In this document: positions 22,979 to 34,400 of the stretch, in pieces
Position numbering within the stretch: position 1 is the stretch's first letter
Layout: each line of letters starts with the position of its first letter
Assembly: GCA_003024175.1 (NCBI GenBank)
Contig: MDYQ01000448.1
Location: forward strand, 124,001-188,000
Reading direction: 5' to 3'
From: Planoprotostelium fungivorum
Lineage: Eukaryota > Evosea > Variosea > Cavosteliida > Cavosteliaceae
Length of the DNA stretch: 64,000 nt
The notes under the pieces: generated by a model
Database searches by the model: none
Seen by the model: only the letters and a program-made list of their open reading frames with translations
What the model was told of the DNA's origin: nothing
Made by a program: the position numbers and the translations under genes

Positions 22979-23425
22979 TCTGTGGGTCTCGTTTGCTGCC
23001 CTGGAGTGTGTTCTGAGTGAAAGAGGCAGGCAATCGATACTTCTTCTGTTTTTCGAGTGGCTGTCACCGACGCAGGCAGCTCATTACTTTATGTGCGTAC
23101 GCACAGACAGCCGCCACTGTACGCCAAGGCAACGATCCGTCCTTGCGCTGTTAAAGTGAGTGAAATCTCAGTCATAAGGACCTCATCAGGGCTGGTGCGA
23201 GTCGTGATCCCGCAAAGCGGCGGGGTGAAGCTCAGAATCACCCGATTTACCGGAAACTGAGTCGTTGGTCGATATCGTTGGTGAGGTGAGGAGATGGTCC
23301 ATCTTACCCTCCCTTGATGATTCATCCTACAGTTCATCATCATGTTGTCTCCCCATACAAACAATAAATTCTGGGTGAAAAATCTTAAAAGTTGATTTGG
23401 AACAGATCGCCCAGATCACCTGCCG
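22979..23425. other. Divergent intergenic region
   Basis: About 450 bp between the homeobox start and the methyltransferase start, which point away from each other. Probably holds both promoters. Small frames on both strands here have no protein-like features. Confidence 0.45.
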
Positions 23426-24668
23426 ATGGAAGATCGAATGACGGGACGGGATCGACCTGTAGAGCCACAACCTTCAGGGTTCTATCGGTTCAATGAGGAG
23501 GCAGAAGAGGTACCGGCCGATAATCCGATGCTGAACTTCTTTGTTCCTCTGATGCTCTCGATGACGCTCAACAACCCCAAATCGTATTGGAATATGACAT
23601 ACACACAACAAGTGAGTCTAACTGTTCTCATCACATCACATCATATCAGTAACTCGCCGAATCAGATGGATACGTTCCAGCAATTGTTGAAAGATCGTGA
23701 TCCTGCTGGAGAAGAACCCATCTTAGATTCTCTCTTCGTGTGGTACGGAAATGAATGTGTCGCGGTCAGTCTGATGTTAATCAAACAATTGATTGGAATC
23801 AGTGAGTTGGTTAATCATCTTCCCTCATCTCTTTCTAACATCACAAAAGGTAATCAATCATCCATCTTAGATCTGGGCACAGGTACGTGTCATCTCCTCA
23901 TGCTTTCCACTGATCGAACAGGTAATGGACATTTTTGTGAAGCTCTGTCTACCATTGGCTTTGAGAAGTGAGACTCTAGCATCATCAATCACTCGAGCCG
24001 ATGGACATTGACACTCATTAGGATCACGGGATCTGATTTCAGCGAATCTGCGATCGAATTAGCCAAGAGTATTCAACAGTCGCACGCCGAGTCGATGCAT
24101 CACATCTCATACATCGAAGATGACATCTTGCAGTCTTCATTCAGCGACGATCGTTTCGAGGTGAAGACATCACGAAGACTCATCATCTGATCTCACCTCA
24201 GGTCATCTACGATAAAGGAACATTAGACAGTATTGCCATGGTCTCATCTAATTTGGTGCCTGACGAGGTGTGTTTTATTCGTTTGAATATTTCGAATCTC
24301 ATTGAAACAGATACCTGAGGAAAAGGGTGAACCACCGGCAGTCGAGACATACCGTGAAGAGGTGAGTTTCATTCTTTTGTGACCATCTACAACGAGACGA
24401 ATGCTCTATATTTAGATGCTCATTGGTGATAGGTCATACGGATATTGAAGCCGGGGGGCTATCTCATCGTCGTGTCTTGTAATCACACGAAAGATGAACT
24501 GTTGGATTTGTTCGTGAAACAGACAGGTGAAAGATATAGACGATGATGTGGTGACGAACGTGATCAGGAGGTGCCATGATGATGCAACATGAGGTGGATG
24601 TCTTTACGGATCTGAGGATCTTGTGCTTTCAGAAACAGATCAGAGATAATAATCTCATGATCGATTGA
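23426..24668 (+). CDS. EEF1A lysine methyltransferase-like (METTL10/EFM4 type)
   Basis: Seven-beta-strand SAM-dependent methyltransferase, about 310 residues in about seven exons. Start MEDRMTGRDRPVEPQPSG at 23426. The motif order follows METTL10/EFM4: SYWNMTYTQQ (family SYWDxxYxxE), LFVWYGNECV (family IWFGExS), motif I SILDLGTGTCHLL, ITGSDFSESAIELAKSI, VIYDKGTLDSIAM (family DKGTFDAIS), and ILKPGGYLIVVSCNHTKDEL (family SCNWTKEEL), ending RILCFQKQIRDNN. These enzymes methylate a lysine of elongation factor 1A in the cytosol. The N-terminus is longer than in yeast EFM4. Exon ends around 23765-23885 were chosen by frame only, so some residues there are uncertain. Confidence 0.8.
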
Positions 24669-24758
24669 TAAAAGTGTGATCACTATCGACATCATCAGAT
24701 GATGTCATCCAAAGATGAATCACATCAGCATCCACCATCATCCACACATCATTCTTTA

Positions 24759-25651
24759 TCAAGCCTTTCCGTCCCATTCGGCCAGAAACTGAGCCAAATA
24801 TTGTTCCATGAATTCGTGTCGCTTCTGTGCCATCATCTTGCCCGTCTCCGTCTTCATCTTGTCTTTCAGAGTCAACAGCTTCTCGTAAAAGTGGTTGATA
24901 GAGGGTGGGTTGCTCGTGGACACTTTGACGTAGTCTTCCTTTGTTAATCCAATCAGGGGTGGCTGATTGGGATCATGTAATGGACGGTTTCGAACTCCAC
25001 CGAAGGTGAAACATCTGGCAATACCGACGGCACCGATGGCTATCTTTAATTAGAGGTGATGTCGAATGTGTGTGATGATTGAATGATATGAAGAATGAAT
25101 CACCATCGAGACGATCTGCATCTTGAACGGCGGCTGTGACGATGTGAGACGAGAAAGGTTTGAAAGAGGTCACCTAACTCGGGGAAAACCTTCAATTTTC
25201 CAGCCAGTTCGTTCTTGAAGCCGACATTCTCGACGATGCTGACGATCTGCAGAGAGGTCAGTGTCTGAGATGGGATAGAAGTGAAACGGACCAGATAGAC
25301 TCGTTCCGCTGGAACATTCTGTGATTCCAAAAACTTTCGGGCGGCCTCAGCACCAGCCGTCTCACTGCATGCACTAAGAGGATGGATGATGGCGATGGAT
25401 GCACCTGCCGGAATACTTCCAATCTGCGATATCGTGGAGGAGAGCTCCAAGTTCAACTGCCTCTACATCTTGAATGTTTTCGGACACAGCGATAGTCTTC
25501 GCCGTCTTCCAGACTCGCTCGATGTGTGACCAATCGTGTGATACATCATTGGCCGCCATCTGTTGAAATGTGATCATTCGACTGTGTATGGTATATGAAT
25601 CACCTCCTTCTTCACATATTCGATGGCATTAAGGACGAGGGTGTTGGTCAT
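24759..25651 (-). CDS. HD-domain phosphohydrolase (YedJ/YpgQ-like)
   Basis: About 215 residues in about six exons, start MTNTLVLNAIEYVKKE at 25651. The HD signature is complete: SHDWSHIERVWKTAK (first His/Asp), ELGALLHDIADWKYSG (the HD doublet), then a distal DADRLD followed by AIGAVGIARCFTFGG. The C-terminus SINHFYEKLLTLKDKMKTET ... FLAEWDGKA-stop matches the bacterial and fungal YedJ/YpgQ group throughout. Members are metal-dependent phosphohydrolases reported to act on nucleotides; the substrate here is not known. Cytosolic, no signal. The gene lies 209 bp downstream of the eIF5B stop on the same strand. Tail-to-tail with the methyltransferase (90 bp between stops). Confidence 0.9.
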
Positions 25652-25859
25652 CGTGTTCGCAATGGATGATCCGATCGAGAATTGCTTGACGTAGACGCAT
25701 TTCGTCAACCCACGGGTGCCGCTGTGTTACACGGTTGGCTTACCGAGGTAACACCTTACTTAACGTGGTTCTCATCTGGGAAGTCAATGGCATTTAATTC
25801 AATTGTCACTGTCGTGTCCACTTTGAGCCACACATCCACCGTCGCGATCATCATCTTCT

Positions 25860-28800
25860 TTATTCTTCTTTCACGAGGAATCCATACACCTTCATGAACT
25901 TTCTCAGCCACGCCTTCTCTTCTTTCGTCCCCAGATTCTGCATGCGTGCGTCCGTCGCGATGTCGTTGGGAGACTTTAACTTTGGATAGATTTGGTCCAA
26001 AGCGGTGAAGTCTCTGCCAAAGATGACGGTTCTACCCGTCTTGTCTTTCGGTGGATCGATTTTGATGAGAACGAGCGCATCTTGGACGCTGGTCATGGGA
26101 GCTGGACTGTCTAATCTTCGAATGGCACCGACCTGCGAGGTTCAGACGTCTGATGATGGAGATCGTATGGAGTGTGATGATGATGATTACGATGATGATT
26201 ACGATGATGATTACGATGATGATTACGATGATGATTACGATGATGATTACGATGATGATTACGATGATGATTACGATGATGATTACGATGATGATCTCAC
26301 GGTTCCGATGTTAAGCCAAGCTTGACCTTGTCTAGGCACGACCAACGGAGCGCCGACACGAAGATAGCCGTCGACGTGCATGCCGATGATGATGGGATCG
26401 GCCTTCTTCATCACGTACTCCTCCATGACAGTGGCGATGAACGGATAGATACCTCGTTGCTCTTCACCAGTCATTTGTCTCGTTCTCATCAACCTAAACG
26501 CTCATCATCACGATGAAGAGATTAGAGGATGATGCGATCGACGATCATCACGATGAAGATTAGAGGATGATGCGATCGGTGATCATGATGGTGATGATGA
26601 CTCACTGTCTGAACTCATCGCACAGATGATAGATAACATCTGCAGCGATGATAGTCACCCCGGAGTCTTCAGCTATCTTTCTCAACGGGTTCGAAATGTG
26701 GACATCAAACAGCAACATGCACTTGTAGCCTGTCAATCATTTAAAATTGAAATTTCAAATCGAAATCTGACCGTTAGAAGACTTCATGACGTCCTTCTTG
26801 TTCGGATCTCCAATTCCGATGCTGCCAACGGGAATGTCAGATACCTGTCAGACGTGTCAATCTGACGTGCGGGTTTCCACGGATTCTCCATCACCTTCAA
26901 AAAGTCCAGCAGGGCTTCTAAACTTCCTAAAGAAGAAGCTTGAACGTGAACGCCGCCGTTCGAACCAGAGCTGAGATAAGACGTCGCAGTTTCTAGCTCG
27001 GCTTCTACCTATTTTTTCGTCATTCTAACGAATACAATGACATTCGAACGTGTGACCTGTAGAATCAACGTCGAATGTGTGTACACTCGTATCGATCACG
27101 TGATCGACTGGACGATTACAAAAATTCGTGACTGAGTCTATATCTCTTCTCGCCTTCTTCTTCAATTCAACTTCGTTTGTTTTGGGTCCTATCACGTGTA
27201 ACTCTGTTCCCGCCAAAGTTTTCTCTGCTCCCTTGCAGATCAATCTCGCTCCGATCGCTCCCTCTATCCTCTGTACACCAGACGTCGACTTCTAGTGTGG
27301 GATCAGTCACGCGACCTGAAATCTCGTGGAAATTTACCATGTTGGAGGATTCGAGTATGGTTTGGATCTTAGTCGTGATAGCACCGTTGAGAGTGCACAA
27401 CATGACTTTGTCGCCTGGAAAGTCTGAGATATTTCTCCAAAATTTCAGGGAAATCTCTCACCTCGATTCAGTGAACCGTTCAAGAGCAGAACATCCAGAG
27501 TACTCCCCACACCGTCTTGTACTTTCACCTATTTTTATCATTCATCAAAAATCCATCGAGTTTTCATCGAAATTTCACCTCCAACACGTTGCACTCTACC
27601 GTATCTCTCTTTGTGATTCTGTCTCCGAGAAACTTCTGAGAGAGTAGAGGTAAGAGGAGGAGAAGGTCAGGTATGCCCTCTCCAGTCACAGCTGATGTAG
27701 GTACGATGGCCGGACACTTGCGGAAATCTTTGTTCTTGTAGTAAGGAACGGCGTTGACCTGAGCGGTTTCAAAACGATGAACCGTTGTAGACGGACCTGC
27801 TGCATGGCGAGCTCTGCGATGACGGCTTCCATCTTCTTTTCAAACTCTTGAACCACTTCTTCGGTTTGTACTTTCAAACTGTCCTGTGAAGGTTGAGTGT
27901 GTGATGATCGTGATTGCGATCGTGCACGATCATGGTCCAACATGCGATCGCATCGCCATGATCATCGTGATGCACAGACACATCGTCTCACCTTGAACGG
28001 AGAGTTTGTGACGGATTTCCAACCATACACTCGATCGACCTTGTTCAACGCGATGACAAACGGAGCTCTCTTCGATTGCAGCAACTTGATGGACTCAATG
28101 GTCTGCATCTGCAGGCCCGAATGGATATCTACAACGAGGATGGCCACGTCACACAGGGTGGAGCCCCTGGTACCTGTACAGAGATTGATACGTACGTCGA
28201 CGTCGATACTTACGTAGATTACTGAAGCTCTCGTGACCTGGTGTGTCGATGACGAGAATTCCGGGGATTTTCAGGGTGAAGTTGTGAGATCGATTGATTG
28301 AGACGGTTTCGGCTGCGATGTCTTCGATGGATACCAGAGTGGCGGCGATCTGCTGTGTGATACCTGTTTTATTTTATTTTAATTCGGATGTTCTGTTATA
28401 ATCTTTTATAGTGTGATATATGTGTGTCGCATTCAATGGAGACGTTGTAGATACCTCCTGCCTCGCCGGCTGCCACCCTAGATCTGCGAATGCGATCCAA
28501 TATGGACGTCTTACCTGAAAAATTTGACGAAAGCTTCACGCAAATTTCAAAAAAAATTCACCTGCGTCCACGTGACCTAAGACACAGCAGACGGGAGACC
28601 TGAGAGAGGAATCCAACTTGACGTACGTGTTTCCTTCCTTACGTAGCTCCATGAGGGGTACGTCCACCGGTACATTCTGAAATTCCATCAGAATCTACAT
28701 TCGACATGGTACAGACATCATCATCACGATGATATCATCTTCTCTACGATGATCGAGACGAACATCACATCACGACCGTCACATCATTACACGAACATCG

Positions 28801-29538
28801 TGAGAGATCGCGATCACCTTCGTGTAGGTAGGTTTCGGTATGTTAGCCCGATCAGGATGGATCACCCACGGTACATCAGGAAATTCAGTCAGATAATACT
28901 CTGCCTCTCCTCGATCGGCTACATCCATCATCAACGTCACGTCTTTCGATGAGAGACTCACACAAGTACTTAACGTCTGGGACTTTCTCTCCTGCGGCCG
29001 TCCACAATGATAACAGTTTGAGATCAGATGGAAAGATGCCCTTGTCTAATGCTTTCGAAGAGTAGAGGAGAAGGGATTCTAATTCGATCTTTGGCCACAC
29101 CAACACGTGACGAGGAGTAATGTCTTCTCGATCGGCATCGTGAACGACGATACGAAAGACGACGGAGGGAGGGAAAGACGCTGGAAGGAGATCAGTTTGA
29201 TGTGGAAAATGCACACGGCACACCCGCGAGAGATATGGAAGGAGATTCTTCTTCCTCTTTGCCTTGACCTCTAGATTCAAAGATAATTCGCATAAGTTCG
29301 TCTTCATCGACTTCGACGCAGGCTTCGTCTATGAAATGAATTGTCAGGTCTACACAAATTGATCTCTGAGGATCTACTACTCACCGAAGAATGTCTTATC
29401 CTCCGCTCTCAGCTCTCTGTCGATCAAATCCAAATCTGCATCTTCAAAATCATCATAGTACTGATCGATCAGACCGATAGAGCTCGACAAACTCTGCTTC
29501 AAGATGGAGCTACTCTGTAAGAGTCTCGATCGATCCAT
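25860..29538 (-). CDS. EIF5B: Translation initiation factor eIF5B
   Basis: GTPase that joins ribosomal subunits at the end of initiation. Start [17 protein letters not shown] at 29538; about 15 exons. The G domain shows [20 protein letters not shown] (P-loop), [13 protein letters not shown] (switch I region), [18 protein letters not shown] (switch II) and ALNKVD (G4). Domain II follows, then [12 protein letters not shown]...KKDVMKSS and [16 protein letters not shown] (domain III), and domain IV with [20 protein letters not shown] and [17 protein letters not shown], ending VYGFLVKEE-stop. Everything from the P-loop on aligns with eIF5B. The roughly 240 residues before it do not resemble the usual Lys/Glu-rich eIF5B N-terminus: they read [20 protein letters not shown] and later [18 protein letters not shown], and are joined by a longer than usual intron (about 28680-28817). 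A separate upstream gene is a possible alternative. Confidence 0.9.
26174..26294 (+). repeat. 12-bp minisatellite in an eIF5B intron
   Basis: About nine tandem copies of GATGATGATTAC, nearly perfect, inside an intron of the minus-strand eIF5B gene. It makes this intron about 200 nt, several times longer than its neighbours. On the plus strand it reads as an Asp-Asp-Asp-Tyr repeat, which is a shadow frame only. Confidence 0.9.
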
Positions 29539-29903
29539 CGGATCGGAATGGTGTATGTGTTGTGTCGCACGAAAAAACACCCAGGTTAGCCGAACGATTT
29601 CTGATTTCTGAAGATGACGGACACAAGAAGGTAACAAGAAGAGCTCATGTTCAGACATACGTCTACTGCAGGTGGCCTGTGTTTCGTCGTAACTCATGCT
29701 GCACCGTGCATTCAGACTCGAGCACAGACACGGCCGACGATGTTGAGGTGAATGAATTGAGATGACAGACGTTCGCTGTCGTTGAAAGCACTTGTACATT
29801 GATAGCTGTGCACGAGCGCGATCTGTACAGACGGCTTCGGCAGACGAATTGGTTGTAGATGTAACATTTCTGGGAATCGATTGAACATCGCATCCACATC
29901 GAG
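29539..29903. promoter_or_regulatory. Divergent promoter of eIF5B and SWI5
   Basis: 365 bp between two start codons facing away from each other, so both promoters must lie here (or overlap the first exons). It contains one copy of GTTGTAGA (29852-29859). Frames across it on both strands are open but not protein-like. Confidence 0.5.
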
Positions 29904-30333
29904 ATGAAGAAGAGTCGTGCACCATCGACGAGTAAAGAGAGTGAAAAGAAGGATCAGGATGTCTCTCCACAGAAGAAATCACTTGTCATCTCAAACGATC
30001 AGAGAGAACAACTTTTACAGAGATGTCAAGCAGCTCACACACAATTGACCGACATCAAGATACGTTTAGAAAGAAAGAGGAAGATCGCAGAGTGAGACGG
30101 CGACACCATTGTTCCAGAGCCTCTAAATCTCATCAGTGAAGTGGAGACGTTGCACAAGAGACACCTGCAAATGTTACACGATTACAATGATGCAAAAGAC
30201 GCCGGACAGATGCTGCTCGGTCGGTTGGGTGAGTCACATGCACACATCTAGAACTCAATCCAGATCAGCTGTCATGGAGGGTCTCACCACGAAGGACATG
30301 TATCAACAATACGGTTTAGAACTCGAAGATTGA
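29904..30333 (+). CDS. SWI5: SWI5 homologue, recombination mediator subunit
   Basis: Three exons, start MKKSRAPSTSKESEKKDQDV at 29904, about 110 residues. Exon 1 ends RKRKIA; a 45-nt intron leads to DEVETLHKRHLQMLHDYNDA then KDAGQMLLGRL; a 40-nt intron leads to AVMEGLTTKDMYQQYGLELE-D-stop. The C-terminal LHDYNDAKDxGQxLLGRLA and TTKDxYxxxGLxLxD pattern is the signature of SWI5. SWI5 pairs with SFR1 (MEI5) and stabilises RAD51/DMC1 filaments in homologous recombination in the nucleus. The basic, charged N-terminal 40 residues are variable in the family. Both junctions keep frame exactly. Confidence 0.88.
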
Positions 30334-30411
30334 AGAGGATGTCATTCGTGTCGCTGATGTTTCATCATCCATTATTGATGACACATGTTCTTTTCTCATG
30401 TATATAAAACT

Positions 30412-31145
30412 TTAATTGGCTTCGACATACTTCTTCACGTATTCTAATCTAGCCTTTCGTTGGTCGGTCAGTTCTGAACGGTTGTGTGGTGTCCTGAGAG
30501 AAGGTCAATCATGATGGACGATTATCTATGACATGATGTTTCTATGACATTGCGTTTCTCATGCAAAAAGTATAATGGAACTCACCAGACAGGCTCTCCT
30601 TGAAAGAGTCTCATCACATGGAAGAACATGTTGTCGTCTGGAAGGAATCGATGGTAGATGCCCGGTGGCTGTGACGATGTCACCATCGTGTGAAACGTTT
30701 AGACATCTCACCAATACGATCATGTCTCCCTTCTCGACGGTGATTCTGATCCAATCATCTGAATTGGACTTTGCATCTCGGACGTCAAAGTATCCACCTC
30801 CTTCTAAGATGAAGCGGATCTCTTCGTCGTCATGAATGTGTCTGTGACGATTGAGATTACGTCACAATGCAGTTTCGTATCACTCACTCGACGAGAAAAT
30901 TATCTAATTTAGAACGAAGGTCTGGCATCTTTCTCGAATCAACCTACACAGGTTGTTACCATTATTACGATCGAGTATGTCTGCCAGACCTCATCTTTGT
31001 AGTTGTAACCTCTCTGTTTACAGATCTGATCTAACTTGCCCTCTTCTTCCCATCGATCAGCGTCTAATATCCATGAATCGACGCCTAATTTCTCCAATTG
31101 TTCCTTTGACACATTCTCTCCACTCTTCATGAATTGTGCCTTCAT
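30412..31145 (-). CDS. ADI1: Acireductone dioxygenase (ARD)
   Basis: Methionine-salvage enzyme that oxidises acireductone to the keto-acid precursor of methionine (Fe form), in cytosol and nucleus. Start [20 protein letters not shown] at 31145, about 175 residues in five or six exons. The cupin metal motif appears after splicing as [20 protein letters not shown], giving two His and one Glu ligand; the fourth ligand His is in [21 protein letters not shown]-terminus [23 protein letters not shown]-stop is typical. No missing residue is seen. It lies tail-to-tail with SWI5 (78 bp between stops). Confidence 0.93.
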
Positions 31146-31417
31146 ATCTGTACGATTTCGTGTGTTGTGATTTTGGATGTTTGATCTCAGAAGTTGATGA
31201 TGTCTCGAATGATGTCGCGATCGGTGACGATTTCCACAAACATAAAGAAATAAAAGTCAACAATAAATCGTCCTTTTTTTCAACAGCACCTCCCAATATG
31301 GAGACTACTGCAGCGAAGAGAAGTAGGTGTGTCACGTCTACCTGTTTTCACTGTCTAAACAAACGATGAGAGAGGTGATGCTGATCATCATTCGACACGA
31401 TTGGTGGTACGTTTCGT

Positions 31418-34400
31418 TTATCTCTTTGCGTGTCTGATGTATCGGAGTCCAACGGCTGACAAGAGTACAGCCACAAAGTACATCCCCCACAGGACGAACA
31501 CATCCGCCCACTTCATGTAGATCATACCTACTCCCCGTCAGCACTCTCTCCTCGTCATCATCATGATGATGTCCTGCTCACCAAACTGTTGAATGATGTC
31601 TTCTCCTCTCGTGACTCTGCAGTAGTAACGAGTGAACTCTAATCCACCGGGGCCAACGACAGGCACGGCGACGCCTCCGTTCTCGTTACAGTTGAAACTG
31701 AGACCTTGCAATTCATTGACCGACAGCCCTGCAAGAATTACAACGTTGTAGACGGAAGTTTCGCCGAATACTCTCACCTTCCACAGCGTAACGTAAGAAA
31801 GATATCCAGTAGATCCAGATACCATAAGGAGGGAAGGATGTCCTGGGCAAGAGGAAACCTCGATGACGTCAGCGTCCATCTACAACGTTGTAGATGACGA
31901 AAATGCGTCTCACCTGCACAGAGGGCGAAGATAGCAAAGAGGGAACCGAAGATGAGACCTCCAGCCTCAACGGTGGGAAATATAACTCCGAACAATTGTC
32001 CGATCGACATAGCACAGAAGTTCAAGGCCAACACCGTAAAGACATAATACCAGAACCTACCCTCGATCAGAACCCTCCTCGAAATTTCCCCGAAATCTCT
32101 CACCTTCCTCCGTCTGCTTGTAGACCGGTGATCCAGTAGAGAGGTATGGAGAAAATAAAAGATCCGAATAAAATGACCGGGAAATCACACGCCGCCTGTG
32201 CAAACGTCCAAGCTGTCACGCGATACATACCAGAGTCCCTCTCTCGATAGAAGATGGGCCGATTGGCAAAATTGATCGGAAAGTAAGAGAAGGCGGTTAA
32301 ATTGGCGTAGATCGCGGTGACGAACATGAGGGACACACGGAGGGTGCCGCCGTACTGAGAAATTTCAGTTGGATTTCGGAGAAATTCCGGAGAAATTCCC
32401 ACCGAGTCGAAGTTGAGGCGGAAGAATACGGTACCGAAGACGAAGGCTAAAAATAGAGCACGGAAGATGATGATGACGAATTGGAAGGGCTGACGGTAGT
32501 AGCTCATCCAAAACCTCCAGAATAAAAGAGTGAACTGTCTCCAAAGAGGTAGAGGGTACACCTGTGTCAGATCAGGTCACATTCGAAACCGAGGGGAATC
32601 TCAATTTGAAAGAATAAATCGAAATAAAACTCGAGACCCCAAATCGAAGAAATAAAATACCAGATATGAAGAATAAAATGAAACTCACGTGTTCAAACTT
32701 CTCTCCCTCCTTACTCTTCTCTTCTTCCACCAACTTTTTCACTTCTTCTTCCAACTCGTTCGATCGATCTGAATCAGTCCACACCTTGGCGATGTCTTCT
32801 TCTCCCTCTCCTCCTCTTCCAATACCTGCACCAGCCTGCTCGATCACGAAATCCGCAGGGTTCTTCAGTCTGGGACAAGTCGCACCGGTCGCCTTCTTAA
32901 AGTAACCCTGTGCAACGTTCGACCCTCCATCTTCTATTCTGCATCTCACCTTGATGTCTTTGAACTCGTCTCCGAGGGGACCGAAATAGGCCGTGTAGCC
33001 TCCCTTCTTGAGTAAGAGCAAGTGGGTTGCGCGGGAAAAGATTCTCTGTGAAGGCTGATGGATGGTGCAGATGACCGAACAGCCTCCATCTGAGATCTTC
33101 TTGATGGACTCCATGACCTGGGAGATTTCAGGTTACGTACGGTCTACAACGAGACGTACCTTGTCGGCTCCGTTCGAGTCGAGGCCGGAAGTGGGCTCGT
33201 CTAAAAATAGAACTCTGGGTTTGGAGGCTAATTCGACGGCAATGGACAGCCTCTTCCTCTCTTCTAAATTGATACCGGCACCCGGGCCTGATCCAACGAG
33301 AGCTCCACCGATCACATCTAGGCCCAATAGTTTGAGCACCTGACGTAGGATGTCAGTTGAAAACTCGCGGAAAACTCGCGGAAAAGGTATCACCTTGTCG
33401 ACCATCTCTTCTCTCTCCTCCTTCGTGGTGTCCCTCGGTAATCTACAACGAGCCGAGAAATCGACGGCCTCGGCCACCGTTGTGAATGGATAGTGACAAT
33501 CCGTCTGTTCTACGTAACCGACGAGCCTGTGGTAGAACTTGTCTGGTTCTTTACCGTTGACCAAGATGTCACCCTCTATTTTTCCGACATTTTTCCGTTG
33601 GGCGAGGACGTCCAAGAGGGTCGATTTACCGGCACCCGAAGCACCCATGAGGGCGAGCAACATTCCTGGAAATTTTCGGCGGGAGTTTTAAATTTCGAAA
33701 GAATCTCACCTGGTTTCACGTAACCGTTGATACCGTTGAGCAGCTTCTTTTCTGAACCCTTCACGGGCACGGTGTAGACTATATTCTGGAACACCATGAC
33801 AGCTCCCTCTTTCACCGCATCCTTGTGCTCCTCCTCACTCTCTTCCTTCTCTTCTTGTTTCTCTCCATTCTTTGTCGACGTCAATCGTCGACGCCGAAAT
33901 TTCCCAGAAAACTCACATCTTTAGACGGAGATGCCGCACCACCCCCGCTTGCCGAATAGTTGAAGTGTCTGAATCCCCAGTATGTGAACAAGAGGAAGAG
34001 TACATAGTAACCAGCCAGACCACCCCAATAGCCCCACCTGACGCCGTACTGCTTGCTGAAGGAGAATTCTCCCGCGACGAAATCGGCTCCACCGGTGGGA
34101 CCAGAGTACGGGCACACTTGCGCGCCTGCACGGCGTGTGAGACATTTCACGGAAATTTCGATGAGATCTTACCTCCGAATCCACCGAGTGCGACGGGCAC
34201 GTCCAACAGAGGGCTTCCCAATGGAGGAACCAGTTGAGACGTCGTACAGTACAACGTGATATCATCAAAGTTGTTGATCATCATGGCTTCTATACCGTAG
34301 TGAACGAAGGAGATCCAATAGGCCCAGATCCAAGGCTCGGGTATCTTCTGCTTCGGTACCAAGAAACCAGAGAAGAGGATGTAGATGGCAATCATAGATG

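Noticed and set aside
26174-26294. CRISPR-like or acidic-repeat protein reading of the 12-bp array
   Set aside because: Units are contiguous with no spacers, and the stretch lies inside an intron of eIF5B on the other strand.
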